From Aestuariivita sp. (GTDB lineage Bacteria; Pseudomonadota; Alphaproteobacteria; Rhodobacterales; Rhodobacteraceae), in NCBI GenBank assembly GCA_026709985.1, contig JAPORY010000039.1, forward strand, positions 93,181 to 157,180: a stretch of 64,000 nucleotides of DNA. Reading direction: 5' to 3'. The translations under genes and the position numbers were made by a program. The notes beneath the pieces are model-generated. The model did not search any database, was not told where the DNA came from, and saw only the letters and a program-made list of their open reading frames with translations. Shown piece after piece: positions 30,241 to 39,930 of the stretch; the first letter of the stretch is position 1; the number at the start of each line of letters is the position of its first letter.

Positions 30241-30254
30241 CTAACTAGTTAGTA
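30239..30254. promoter_or_regulatory. perfect 16-bp palindrome, likely TetR operator
   Basis: TACTAACTAGTTAGTA is its own reverse complement. It overlaps the -10 box of the hyuA promoter and lies 17 bp before the hyuA start. Size and symmetry suit a dimeric TetR-family repressor, and such a gene (34181-34819) is in the same unit. No second copy was seen before tetR or before the ABC transporter genes. Confidence 0.65.
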
Positions 30255-30270
30255 AAAATCAGAGATTTTC

Positions 30271-32382
30271 ATGAATTATAGGCTTGGCGTCGATATAGGG
30301 GGGACCTTCACAGATATTGTGATCTATAGCGAACAGGGCTGGGCCGATATCGTCAAAATCCCCTCCTCTCCGGACGATCCTGCTAAGGCAGTTGTAAAGG
30401 GTGCCGTCGATATTTTGGAAAAACACGAAATCGCATATGCTGAGATCAAGGAGATTGTGCACGGCACCACTGTCGGAGCGAATACAATCCTGCAAAAGGT
30501 TGGTGCGCGGACGGCTCTGCTGACAACAGTTGGTTTTCGAGACGTGCTGGAGATTGGACGGATTCGCACACCGGATATGTTTGATCTTAACTGGGAAAAG
30601 CCAATTCAATTGGTAACACGACGCCACCGGTTCGAGATAACCGAAAGACTCTCAGCAGAGGGCCAGATTGTGGTCCCGCTAGATCTCGACGAACTACGAG
30701 AAGTCGCAGAGCGGATTATTGCAGAAGGATGCGAAGCTATAGCGATCTGTTTTCTTCATTCATATGTCAATCCGGTTCACGAACAACAGGCACGCGATCT
30801 GATTGAGGCTGAGTTTCCTCATCTTCTGGTCACAGCCTCCTGTGATGTCTTACCCGAAATGAAGGAATACGAACGTAGCTCGACGACGGTGGTGAATGCC
30901 TATTTGCTGAAACAGATGCGTGGATACCTTGCAAGGTTGGAGCGGGATCTCAAGAATAAAGGTTTCTCTGCTCCTTTGCTGGTGATTAATTCAGCCGGCG
31001 GCATGATGGGTGTAAACGCAGCACGGGAAAGGCCTGTTTTTGCCGTTGGGTCCGGCCCCGCCGGTGGTGTAGCAGGAGCGGCCAAGCTCGCCGCGACCAC
31101 ATCGTTGGGCGCATTGGTAGCTTTTGACATGGGCGGTACGACGGCGAAAGCATCAATGATATTGAACGACCAGCCGTTGCTGATCAACGAGTATGAGTTC
31201 CGTGAGGGTATTTCAAAACCTAGCAGCTTTACCAAGGGCGGAGGTTACGTGCTCAAGGTGCCTGCAATTGACGTGGCCGAGGTGGGCGCTGGCGGCGGAT
31301 CCATCGCCTGGGTCGACGATGGCGGATTGCTGCAGGTCGGACCGACTTCGGCCGGAGCCGATCCTGGACCCGCCGCTTACGGACTTGGCAACGATCGTCC
31401 GACCGTAACGGACGCGAATATCTATTTGGGGTTGATCGGTGCAACTGGTTTGGCCGGCGGGAATTTACACATTGATCGATCTCTGGCCAAAGAAGCGATT
31501 CGAACGCATGTCGCAGATCCATTGGGACTCACCATAGACAAAGCTGCCCTAGGCATTCGCCAAATCGCCAATGCAAATATGGCTCGTGCCATTAAGTCTG
31601 TGACTGTAGAGCGCGGCCTTGATCCGCGCGAGATGTCGTTGATGGCTTTTGGCGGTGCTGGAGCCCTGCACGCCGCCGATCTGGCAGAGATGCTGGGAAT
31701 GAAGCGGATCATCGTACCAGTGATGTCAGGCGTATTCTGCTCAGTTGGAATGCTGTCATCAGATGTTGAACACAAACTTGTGCGTGCTACCCAGGGTTTG
31801 GTCTCCGACTGGTCGGGCACAGAACTCTCTCGTCTGATTGCGGCCTTGCGCGGAGATATGCTTGCACTTCTGGCCAATGAAGGCTTTGCGAACAACCAGA
31901 CTCGCCTCAGATTTGGTGCGGATTTGCGTTACTTTGGACAGTCCTCTGATCTGTCAATTGGAATCGATGTTGAAACGGTTGTGTCCGCAGGAGGCGCGGC
32001 ACTGCAGCCGCTTTTTGATGCAGCCTACCAGTCGATCTACGGGTATCGCGACGACACTCCGGCCGAATTGGTAAATTTGCGCGTTACCGGTATCGGCATC
32101 CGGAAACAAAAATTAGATTTCTCGTCTCTGAAAGGATGTCACCTAACCGAAACTGAGGGATATGCCGAAACCCGCCCTGTTCTGTTTGATCAAGAAGACT
32201 CTTGGCGGGAAGCGGACGTGATGCATCGTGATACGGTACTAGAGCGCGTGGTTCGTGGGCCGGCGATCTTAACGAGCTATGATAGCACTATTGCACTGCC
32301 GCCGGGTACCTCCGCTCGCACGGATGGGTGTGGTAGCGTCGTAGTCGATATCCAAGCCAGATCAGCAGAGTGGGCGGCATGA
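30271..32382 (+). CDS. hyuA: hydantoinase/oxoprolinase family, subunit A
   Basis: ATP-dependent amidohydrolase subunit of the HyuA/HyuB, 5-oxoprolinase and acetone-carboxylase family; opens cyclic amides such as N-methylhydantoin or 5-oxoproline. The 703-aa protein starts with GVDIGGTFTDIVIY, the ATP-binding loop of the actin/Hsp70-like fold. VVHGTTVGAN, the middle GSGPAGGVAGA, and AFDMGGTTAKA follow. VPAIDVAEVGAGGGSIAW and FGGAGALHAADLA mark the HyuA C-terminal half. It overlaps hyuB by 4 bp (ATGA). The true substrate is unknown. Confidence 0.94.
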   Translation: MNYRLGVDIGGTFTDIVIYSEQGWADIVKIPSSPDDPAKAVVKGAVDILEKHEIAYAEIKEIVHGTTVGANTILQKVGARTALLTTVGFRDVLEIGRIRTPDMFDLNWEKPIQLVTRRHRFEITERLSAEGQIVVPLDLDELREVAERIIAEGCEAIAICFLHSYVNPVHEQQARDLIEAEFPHLLVTASCDVLPEMKEYERSSTTVVNAYLLKQMRGYLARLERDLKNKGFSAPLLVINSAGGMMGVNAARERPVFAVGSGPAGGVAGAAKLAATTSLGALVAFDMGGTTAKASMILNDQPLLINEYEFREGISKPSSFTKGGGYVLKVPAIDVAEVGAGGGSIAWVDDGGLLQVGPTSAGADPGPAAYGLGNDRPTVTDANIYLGLIGATGLAGGNLHIDRSLAKEAIRTHVADPLGLTIDKAALGIRQIANANMARAIKSVTVERGLDPREMSLMAFGGAGALHAADLAEMLGMKRIIVPVMSGVFCSVGMLSSDVEHKLVRATQGLVSDWSGTELSRLIAALRGDMLALLANEGFANNQTRLRFGADLRYFGQSSDLSIGIDVETVVSAGGAALQPLFDAAYQSIYGYRDDTPAELVNLRVTGIGIRKQKLDFSSLKGCHLTETEGYAETRPVLFDQEDSWREADVMHRDTVLERVVRGPAILTSYDSTIALPPGTSARTDGCGSVVVDIQARSAEWAA

Positions 32383-34130
32383 GAATCGACCCTATTACTA
32401 TGGCAGTCGTAAAGAACGCCCTCGATTCAATTGTGGATGAGGTAGCCTATACTGTTCTGCGAACCGCTCGTTCGGAGATCGTCAAAGACGTGATGGATTA
32501 TTCTGCTGCACTTTGCGACGCAAATGGAACAATGATCGCCCAAGCCAAGACCATCGCGTTGCATCTGGGTGCAGTGCCAGAGGCAATGCAAGCCATCCGA
32601 ACGCAGTTCGGTACAAACATTCATGAAGGTGACGTGATCATCCTCAATGATCCGTATCAGGGCGGAATGCATCTTCCTGACATCTTCATGGTCACACCGA
32701 TTTTCTGCAACGGGTCTCTGGAAGGCTATTCAGTCGTGATTTGCCACCATACGGATGTGGGGGGACGGGTTCCCGGGTCGAACGCTTCAGACAGTACTGA
32801 AATCTTTCAGGAGGGTCTGCGACTGCCGGTGCTAAAACTCTATGATCGGGGTTCACTAAATACAGCCGTTCAGGCGATCATAGAACGCAACGTTCGGGTG
32901 CCGGATCGTGTGTTGGGTGACCTAAAATCTCAGCGTGCAGCCTGCCACGTAGGTGGGCGTCAACTCAAAAAGTTGATCGCAAAATATGGCAACTATGCCG
33001 CACGGGTCTACTTTGCCGAATTGCTTGATTATGCAGAGCGTATGGCACGCGCGGACATCCGCAACTGGCCGGATGGCACCTATCGCTTTACAGACTACAT
33101 TGACAATGATGGGTTTTCGGAGGATCCGATTCCGATCTGTGTTGCCATCACCGTGGATGGCGATCAATTAATCGTAAACTACGAGGGATCGTCACCACAG
33201 GTCAAGGCGGCTCTGAATGCGACAAAGTCTTACACGAATTCATGCTCTTACCTAAGCGTGCGCTGTGTGCTAAAGGGGGATGTGCCAAACAATGAAGGCA
33301 TTTTCCGCTGTATTGATGTTTATGCCCCCGAAGCATCGGTGCTGAATCCAGTGATGCCGGCACCCTGTGCCGCCCGAGCACTGACTGGGTATCGGGTTAT
33401 GGACTCGATGTTTGGAGCTTTGTCTCAGATCGTGCCCGATCGCGTACCTGCGGCAGGAGAAGGTGGAAACACGGTGATCTCCATTGGCGGTTACACTTCA
33501 GATCGAAAACCATTTATAATTGTTGATATGGTTTGTGGTTGCTGGGGCGGGCGTCAGGAAAAGGATGGCGTAGATGCCATCACCAATCCGTCCCAGAACC
33601 TGTCGAACACGCCGGTCGAAACGCTGGAGCGGCAACATCCGATTCGCGTGGAGGATTATGCCCTGATTCCTGACAGTTGTGGTGCCGGCGAGTTTCGAGG
33701 AGGGCTTGGCGTGCGGAGATCTTATCGATTGCTTGCTGATGAGGCTGGGCTGCAATTGCGCTCGGATCGAACAAAATTTGCGCCTTATGGTCTGAACGGT
33801 GGGCATCCGGGACGGAAAACAATAAACTGGCTTGAAGAACCCGACGGCACTCGTCGTGATCTGCCGGGGAAAGTGACAATGCCACTGGTCAAAGGGCAAC
33901 TTGTAGTTCACGAACAAGCGGGCGGCGGCGGTTTTGGCGACCCGCTGAAACGCGACCCGTATCGCGTTCTAGCAGATGTGGTAGACGAAAAACTGTCGGC
34001 AGGGGTGGCACTCTCTGACTACGGGATCGTGCTGAACGCCGAAGGCAATGAGATCAACATTGAGGCGACCGCACATCGGCGGGTCAAAATGCAATTGAAA
34101 CCAGTTTTGGATAATGACGATCACGTTTAA
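32379..34130 (+). CDS. hyuB: hydantoinase/oxoprolinase family, subunit B
   Basis: Second subunit of the amidohydrolase. The ATG at 32379, overlapping the hyuA stop, is preferred to the GTG at 32370. It encodes 583 aa. Family segments are MAVVKNALDSIVDEVAYTVL, LHLGAVPEAM, GDVIILNDPYQGGMHLPDI, CHHTDVGG, and the C-terminal GGGGFGDPLKRDP. Within the family these His and Asp residues are conserved and probably bind metal. HyuA and HyuB act together, and the tight overlap fits equal expression. Confidence 0.94.
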   Translation: MRIDPITMAVVKNALDSIVDEVAYTVLRTARSEIVKDVMDYSAALCDANGTMIAQAKTIALHLGAVPEAMQAIRTQFGTNIHEGDVIILNDPYQGGMHLPDIFMVTPIFCNGSLEGYSVVICHHTDVGGRVPGSNASDSTEIFQEGLRLPVLKLYDRGSLNTAVQAIIERNVRVPDRVLGDLKSQRAACHVGGRQLKKLIAKYGNYAARVYFAELLDYAERMARADIRNWPDGTYRFTDYIDNDGFSEDPIPICVAITVDGDQLIVNYEGSSPQVKAALNATKSYTNSCSYLSVRCVLKGDVPNNEGIFRCIDVYAPEASVLNPVMPAPCAARALTGYRVMDSMFGALSQIVPDRVPAAGEGGNTVISIGGYTSDRKPFIIVDMVCGCWGGRQEKDGVDAITNPSQNLSNTPVETLERQHPIRVEDYALIPDSCGAGEFRGGLGVRRSYRLLADEAGLQLRSDRTKFAPYGLNGGHPGRKTINWLEEPDGTRRDLPGKVTMPLVKGQLVVHEQAGGGGFGDPLKRDPYRVLADVVDEKLSAGVALSDYGIVLNAEGNEINIEATAHRRVKMQLKPVLDNDDHV

Positions 34131-34180
34131 ACATCACGTCATCAGGACAGGAGTGCATCTTTGGGTGTAGCAGGACAATT

Positions 34181-34819
34181 ATGGCAACCGTGACGCGCAA
34201 GCGAAATCCCGAAATATCTCAAGCACGAATCCTTGAAGCAGCGGAACACGAGTTCGCAATGCACGGTTACGAGGGTGCACGGATAGATCAAATCGTGCAA
34301 CGTGCGGGTGTGTCAAAAAACCTCATTTATCATTACTTTGGCAGCAAGGATCACCTCTTCTTGATGGTAATGGAGTGTATGTACGAACGCCTGCGTGCCC
34401 ATCATGCCGACCTTCAGATTGAGGGACTACCGCCGATCAAAGGAATGGAACTACTAATACGACACACATTCCAACACTTTTTGGAGTATCCATCGGTCAT
34501 TTCGCTGTTAAACAGCGAAAACCTGACCGGGGCACAACATGTGCGTAATTCAGATAAGCTGCCGCATCTTTATTCCACACTGAGCGACCTTATTGGCGAT
34601 TTGTTATCGCGTGGCGATGCCGAAGGTGTTTTTCGCAAGGGCGTAGACCCACAAGAACTCTATATCACAATATCGGCCTTGGGATATTTTTATCTGTCGA
34701 ATCGACATACGCTCGGAGTGATATATCAGACTAACCTGTCCGAACCGCATCGGATTAAGGCCCGTGCTGATCATATTGTGGAAGTGGTTTTGGGATATCT
34801 GAGACCATCCGAGGTGTAA
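34181..34819 (+). CDS. TetR family transcriptional regulator
   Basis: A 212-aa regulator with an N-terminal helix-turn-helix (ILEAAEHEFAMHGYEGARID, then VQRAGVSKNLIYHYFGSKDHLF) and a ligand-binding C-terminal domain of RutR/AcrR-type length. It lies 50 bp after hyuB and before the ABC genes on the same strand. It probably represses the module and is released by the substrate or a product; the palindrome at 30239-30254 is its likely operator. Position and operator are seen in the sequence; the ligand is unknown. Confidence 0.92.
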   Translation: MATVTRKRNPEISQARILEAAEHEFAMHGYEGARIDQIVQRAGVSKNLIYHYFGSKDHLFLMVMECMYERLRAHHADLQIEGLPPIKGMELLIRHTFQHFLEYPSVISLLNSENLTGAQHVRNSDKLPHLYSTLSDLIGDLLSRGDAEGVFRKGVDPQELYITISALGYFYLSNRHTLGVIYQTNLSEPHRIKARADHIVEVVLGYLRPSEV

Positions 34820-35129
34820 GCATAAATCCCATTGAGAGAGGTGCTATATGTCTGGCTTTGTCGTTATCTTGTTACCCCTTTCTTCGGCCATGTCCGTCGT
34901 GCGTTGGTGCACAAGAATCGCGGCTGCGGCGAGATGATATCGCTGCCGGAGGACCAGTATTCCTTGTCCCTATTGTCGGATAAATTCGGAAAGACAGACT
35001 GCGTGCGAGGTACACATCTAGGCTCGCATTTCACCGATGGGTGGCCGCGACCCACAGTCACGTCACCCAGCTAGAAGTGTCACGGGTATCCGCCTGATCA
35101 CACAATCCTAATGCAGAGAAGGAAATAAA
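34820..35129. other. 310-bp spacer between tetR and the ABC genes
   Basis: A frame at 34848 (MSGFVVILLPL...) has a possible AGAGAGGTGCT upstream but stops after 29 codons, and a longer frame from 34832 shows no family resemblance. I count neither as a gene. A ribosome-binding site (GAGAAGGA) lies before the ABC binding-protein gene. Confidence 0.4.
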
Positions 35130-36113
35130 ATGCTTAGAATGAAAATGACAAATTTACTTGGCAGCATCGCGATTATTGCTTTTGGTGGTGCTGTGGTAAA
35201 CGCTGAAACGCTAGCGGTGCGACTCGATTTCTCACCTTGGGGAATTCATGCGGGGATGCATCTCGCTGAGGCTAAGGGCTGGTTTGATGAAGTGGGGCTG
35301 GATATCGATCTGCAGGACGGTAAGGGCACAATTAACACAATTCAGTTGGTCGGCAGTGGACAGGTTGACGTTGGTCAAGTTCAGCTTGGTTTGATTGCTC
35401 CAGCGCGTGAAAACGGATTGCTCTTGAAGTCCTTCGCCGGTTGGGTGCGGCGCGGTGATCTAGCGGTACTGGTAGATGCGAAATCCGACATCGGATCAGT
35501 TGCAGATCTTGACGGCAAGGAACTCGTAACCTTTGCCGCCAGTCCGTGGGTCCCTTATATTGACAATTTTCTCGCGGCGGGTGGTCTAACTCGTGATGAT
35601 GTATCGATCGTGATGGTGGCGCCGCCTGCGATGGTCGGCACCTACGCCTCGGGTGAGGTGGATGGGTTTATGACCGTGGGGCCATTTGGTTTGCCGTTGA
35701 CCGCCAAAAGCCGCCCTGCCAAACAGATCCTGATGGATGATGCGGGTGTGACATTCCCGAGCTACGGATTAATCGCACAGGAGAGTACTCTTGAAGATCG
35801 ACGTGACGCGCTAGCCCGATTGGCACAGGTTCAGCAGCGTGCGTGGGAATACATCTTTGACGGCAATGTCGAAGAAGCTGCTGACGCCATCATCTCCGGT
35901 CGTCCCGATAGCAATCTGGACCGTGAAGTGCTGATCGGTCAAATTGAAACTTATCGCGAGTTTTTCCATACGGAGCGTACTAAGGATTTGCCAATCGGTG
36001 TGCAATCGGCAGAGGATTGGGCTGATGCATTGGCGGCAATGGAGGCTGCGGGAATTATCAAAACTGGTCAGCAAGCAGAAGAGTTCTTCACTAACGCTCT
36101 GCTCCGGCAGTAA
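35130..36113 (+). CDS. ABC transporter substrate-binding protein (NMT1/SsuA-like)
   Basis: Periplasmic protein of 327 aa that captures the substrate for the importer. The N terminus is a signal peptide (charged start, hydrophobic core IAIIAFGGAVV) with a likely cleavage after VNA. The mature part begins ETLAVRLDFSPWGIHAG; GWFDEVGLDIDLQDGKG and GSGQVDVGQVQLG are typical of the NMT1/ThiY/SsuA fold that binds pyrimidine-like, taurine-like or sulfonate compounds. Its neighbours suggest a hydantoin- or pyrimidine-type ligand, by inference. Confidence 0.9.
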   Translation: MLRMKMTNLLGSIAIIAFGGAVVNAETLAVRLDFSPWGIHAGMHLAEAKGWFDEVGLDIDLQDGKGTINTIQLVGSGQVDVGQVQLGLIAPARENGLLLKSFAGWVRRGDLAVLVDAKSDIGSVADLDGKELVTFAASPWVPYIDNFLAAGGLTRDDVSIVMVAPPAMVGTYASGEVDGFMTVGPFGLPLTAKSRPAKQILMDDAGVTFPSYGLIAQESTLEDRRDALARLAQVQQRAWEYIFDGNVEEAADAIISGRPDSNLDREVLIGQIETYREFFHTERTKDLPIGVQSAEDWADALAAMEAAGIIKTGQQAEEFFTNALLRQ

Positions 36114-36141
36114 GTCAGGAGAGCAAAAGAGAGGCCGGCAT

Positions 36142-36927
36142 ATGACTCAGCCGAGGAGCTATGTCCACGTGCGCAACCTAGACAAGGTTTATCGATCGAA
36201 GCAAGCAGATATTGAGGCACTCAAGTCAATTCACCTTGATATTCAAGAGCATGAGTTCATCAGCGTGCTTGGACCTAGCGGATGTGGCAAATCCACGTTG
36301 CTTAAATGCCTTGCCGGCCTCGAACCGATAACTTCGGGCGAAGTTATTCTCAACGGGGCGCCCGTCAAGTCACCACCAGACAACATGGGAATTGTGTTCC
36401 AGCGCGATATCCTTCTGGACTGGCGTAACATCTTGAACAATGTCCTGTTTATCACAGAAATCCGTGGTGCCAAACGAACAGACTATGAAGACAAGGCCCG
36501 CACCCTTCTCAAGAGATTCGGTTTAGAGGGATTTGAGCACAAACATCCATGGGAATTGTCTGGCGGCATGCGGCAGCGTGTCTCAATCTGCCGAGCGTTA
36601 CTGGACAACCCGGAGCTTCTTCTTCTCGACGAACCATTTGGTGCACTTGACGCCATGACCCGCGATGACCTGAACTTGGAACTCGCACGACTTTGGCAGG
36701 AGACAAAGAAAACCGTGCTCTTCATCACGCATTCCATTGCTGAGGCTGTTTTCTTATCAACCAAGGTCGTAGTCATGTCGAGCAACCCCGGTAAAATTGA
36801 TGAGATACTCGACATAGAACTGCCACATCCGCGCGCACTGAACGTGCGTGAAACCCCTGAATTCGGTGAGTATGTGCAGCATCTTCGAGGCCATTTCACC
36901 ACACTGGGCGTTCTACAAGAGGGTTAA
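36142..36927 (+). CDS. ABC transporter ATP-binding protein (SsuB/TauB type)
   Basis: Energy-coupling subunit, 261 aa from the ATG at 36142, which begins MTQPRSYVHVRNLDKVY; a much earlier in-frame ATG lies inside the binding-protein gene and is rejected. Walker A is GPSGCGKST, the Q loop is FQRDILLDWRN, the signature is LSGGMRQR, Walker B is LLLLDEPFGALD and the switch His is in FITHS. Member of the nitrate/taurine/sulfonate importer group. Placed between the binding protein and the permease. Confidence 0.96.
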   Translation: MTQPRSYVHVRNLDKVYRSKQADIEALKSIHLDIQEHEFISVLGPSGCGKSTLLKCLAGLEPITSGEVILNGAPVKSPPDNMGIVFQRDILLDWRNILNNVLFITEIRGAKRTDYEDKARTLLKRFGLEGFEHKHPWELSGGMRQRVSICRALLDNPELLLLDEPFGALDAMTRDDLNLELARLWQETKKTVLFITHSIAEAVFLSTKVVVMSSNPGKIDEILDIELPHPRALNVRETPEFGEYVQHLRGHFTTLGVLQEG

Positions 36928-36929
36928 AA

Positions 36930-37706
36930 ATGGGTTGGCTGGAAAAGAACAATCGACTTCTCTCATCCATGATAGTGCTGATAGTTTGCGTCATTCTATG
37001 GGAAATCGCTTGCCACATCCTGCAGGTTCGTCCATTCATTCTTCCCGCACCTTCGGCAATTTTGATCGAAATGATTGAGGATCCCAATTACTTTATCAAG
37101 CATGCGGGCTATACTCTAATGACAACTCTAGCCGGGTTCGCATTGGCCGTAGTGCTTGGTGTTTTGATGGCTGTAGGGATTGTACACTCGGTCTTTTTAG
37201 ACCGCACACTTTATACCCTGCTGGTTGCGCTGAATTCTGTTCCGAAGGTCGCACTTGCACCGCTCTTCGTGATTTGGATGGGCACTGGCTCTGAACCAAA
37301 GATTGCAATAGCCTTGATGATCGCAATTTTCTCAATCGTGATTGATACCGTATTGGGTTTGCGCAGCGTCGACAAGGACATGATTGATATGGCTCGCTCA
37401 GCTCGGGCAACCACAATGCAAGTTTTGTTCAAGATCCGTTTTCCCTGTGCTTTGGCCAGCATGTTTGCTGGCATGAAAGTTGGGATTTCTTTTGCCTTGA
37501 TCGGTGCTATTGTTGGTGAATTCGTCGCCGGAGAAACGGGTTTGGGGCATGTCATTTTATTATCTCAGGGTATGTTCGATACTGCGCGTGCCTTCGTTGC
37601 TATTGTGATTCTGGGGATCATGGGCACAATCCTTTTCTATACCGTCGAAGCTGTCGAGCGCATCCTTTTGCCCTGGCATACATCCCAACGGGTAAACACA
37701 CAGTAG
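36930..37706 (+). CDS. ABC transporter permease
   Basis: Inner-membrane channel subunit, 258 aa, six membrane segments. The EAA-type motif that contacts the ATPase is visible around DMARSARATTMQVLFKIRFP. It starts 2 bp after the ATP-binding gene, so the three transporter genes are one unit. Family: BPD transporter inner-membrane component, SsuC/TauC-like. Confidence 0.95.
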   Translation: MGWLEKNNRLLSSMIVLIVCVILWEIACHILQVRPFILPAPSAILIEMIEDPNYFIKHAGYTLMTTLAGFALAVVLGVLMAVGIVHSVFLDRTLYTLLVALNSVPKVALAPLFVIWMGTGSEPKIAIALMIAIFSIVIDTVLGLRSVDKDMIDMARSARATTMQVLFKIRFPCALASMFAGMKVGISFALIGAIVGEFVAGETGLGHVILLSQGMFDTARAFVAIVILGIMGTILFYTVEAVERILLPWHTSQRVNTQ

Positions 37707-37724
37707 CTATCAATTCTTGATCGG

Positions 37725-38633
37725 ATGCAAAGGACACACCTCGCATCGCTAGGCTTAATTGCAACCGCCGTCCTCTGGGGTGGTAATCACGTAGTTATTC
37801 GCGACATAGCCGATCAAACGGATCCGCTCACTTTAGTGTTCTGGCGTTGGACGCTCAGCGCAGTGGTACTACTGCTCTTAGGTGCGCGGCCACTGTGGCA
37901 AGCACGACGTATCTTGCGGAAGGATTTGGGTCGGCTCAGGTGTCTAGGAGTTCTAAACTGTGTCTTTTTTTCTCTCGCAATAATTGGAGCACCTTTTGGT
38001 ACATCTGCGGCCAATGTTGGGTTGATCCAAGCGACCGCACCGCTTTGGATCACGGTCACGGGGCTACTTTTCCTGTCCGAAAAAGTATCTCTACGGAATG
38101 CGATTGGAATGGGTTTGGGTTTTGCCGGTGCCGTCCTACTGATCTCTTCGGGTCCTGCCGCCGCGAACATTTCAACCGAGTTGTGGTGGGGAGATGCCCT
38201 GGCTCTGATCGGGACGTTGATCTGGGCGGGATACAGCATCTTGTTGCGCAAAATGCAAGGCGTTCTGCATCCTGTCACCCTGTTCAGCGCGATTGTCCTT
38301 ACTGGATATGTTGTGTTGATCCCTTGCTATGTGATCTTGTTATTGGCGGGAAGTTCTGGGGATATTTCAATCTTGCCACCTAGGGAGATCTGGCCAGCGG
38401 TAGTTTATATTGGGCTGGGAGCGACTCTGTTAGGAAACCTGTTTTGGAATCTGGGAGTGCATGCGCTGGGACCAACTACCGCTGCGCAGTTTCTGTTTCT
38501 CGCTCCGATATGTTCTATCGGGCTTGGAACTTACTGGCTTGACGAATATCTTTCAATCTTAGGTTGGTTAGGAGCGATCATGATTATTTCGGGATTGATC
38601 CTGTCAACAGTCCATCAGCAAGAGGCAAAATGA
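37725..38633 (+). CDS. EamA/DMT-family transporter
   Basis: A 302-aa inner-membrane protein with ten predicted helices arranged as two EamA repeats. AVLWGGNHVVIRD begins the first and LIGTLIWAGYSILLRK the second. Members export or import small metabolites such as amino acids or their analogues. It begins 18 bp after the ABC permease on the same strand and probably belongs to the same transcription unit, where it could export a product of the pathway. Confidence 0.9.
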   Translation: MQRTHLASLGLIATAVLWGGNHVVIRDIADQTDPLTLVFWRWTLSAVVLLLLGARPLWQARRILRKDLGRLRCLGVLNCVFFSLAIIGAPFGTSAANVGLIQATAPLWITVTGLLFLSEKVSLRNAIGMGLGFAGAVLLISSGPAAANISTELWWGDALALIGTLIWAGYSILLRKMQGVLHPVTLFSAIVLTGYVVLIPCYVILLLAGSSGDISILPPREIWPAVVYIGLGATLLGNLFWNLGVHALGPTTAAQFLFLAPICSIGLGTYWLDEYLSILGWLGAIMIISGLILSTVHQQEAK

Positions 38634-38690
38634 TTAGGGACTGTTCCCCACACACGTGCGGATGAACCGAACAACCCAGTGTTAACGGGA

Positions 38691-39653
38691 TCATTTTGTT
38701 GCAACCTTTAAGGCGATCAAGCAAAGTAATTCAAACAAAATTGACGCACCAAGAAGTGCCGTGTTTCCAGATAGATCGAATGGAGGTGACACCTCGACCA
38801 AATCGGCTCCTACGATGTTGATGCCTTTGAGCAAGCGCAAAACGACGAGCGCTTCGTATGAGGACGGGCCACCAATCTCAGGCGTGCCTGTTCCTGGGGC
38901 AAAGGCGGGATCAACAAAGTCAATGTCGTAACTCACATATGTAGGTGCATCCCCGACGATTTCTCTCGCCTCTGCCAAGACGTCCTCAGGGCCACGCGCA
39001 AAAAATTCCTCTATTGTTATTTGGCGGATACCGGCTGATGCAGCGAATTCACGATCTTCTTGGTCATAGCAGGTACCGCGAAGGCCAATTTGAACCATGT
39101 GACTCGGATCTAACAGGCCTTCCTCTAAGGCACGCCGAAAAGGTGTCCCGTGGGTATATTTGGAGCCGTCAAAGTACGAGGAAAATAGGTCGCTATGGCT
39201 ATCGAAGTGCACCAAACCCAGCGGCTGGTGTTGGCCGAGTGCTCGTAGTTTCGGCAACGAGAGTAAGTGATCGCCGCCCACGGTCAGCGGAATAATGTTC
39301 GCACGACATACCGCTGCAAAAAAACTGGTGATTCGTGCCATAGAGTCTTGAAGATCAGCAGGATTGGTGCCGACGTCACCAAGATCGGCGCAATTTGCCA
39401 ACTCAAAAGGGCGACAGCCGGTTTGTCCATGCTCTGCCCTTATCATGGTTGATAAATCGCGAAGTTGACGAGGACCGTGCCTCGCTCCGGGACGGTTGGT
39501 CGTGCCGCCATCCCAAGGAACCCCAATCAGGCCAATTTCGGTGTCCTAGAACTTGGCGTGGTTCAGATCGACGTGGGGCAATCGCATAAAGGTTGGTATT
39601 GCTGCGAACCTCGGTAACGCTAGCCCCGAGACCGGTTTAAAGAAATCATCCAT
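38691..39653 (-). pseudogene. ureohydrolase (agmatinase/guanidinobutyrase type) with an in-frame amber stop
   Basis: Ureohydrolases split urea from agmatine or other guanidino compounds using two Mn ions. The frame starts at ATG 39653 (MDDFFKPVSGLALPRF), meets TAG at 39546-39548 (codon 36) after LNHAKF, and continues in the same frame through DTEIGLIGVPWDGGTTNRPG to the end. Metal-binding motifs are complete: GGDHLLS, HFDSHSDL and SYDIDFVDP. Without the stop the protein would be 320 aa, the normal size. Initiation at 39446 would lose about 70 residues including the conserved first loop. Convergent with the EamA gene. Recent loss, sequencing error or readthrough are all possible. Confidence 0.85.
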
Positions 39654-39930
39654 TGCTACTCCTAGCAGTCAGGAACTTCATTATGGTCCGTAGAGCAATC
39701 AGCCAAAGTATCGCCTAAAGAAGCGTTTTCAACAGCCAAGCGATATCGGAATAGACCGCGTACTACAGAGGGCTGGGAAAACCATCCTGGATTGTTGCGT
39801 AAACTATGTCGAATCCACTGACGCCAATCCGACCAAAAAAACCCGCAGATAAATGGCATCCAGTTCTTGCAATACGACGTCCGTGCCGTCATAGACATTT
39901 GCGAGGGGCAAAAAGAGCTAAGCGATTCCG

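Noticed and set aside
34832..35074. 80-aa open frame between tetR and the ABC genes
   Set aside because: Composition is not protein-like, there is no start signal, and no family could be recognised.
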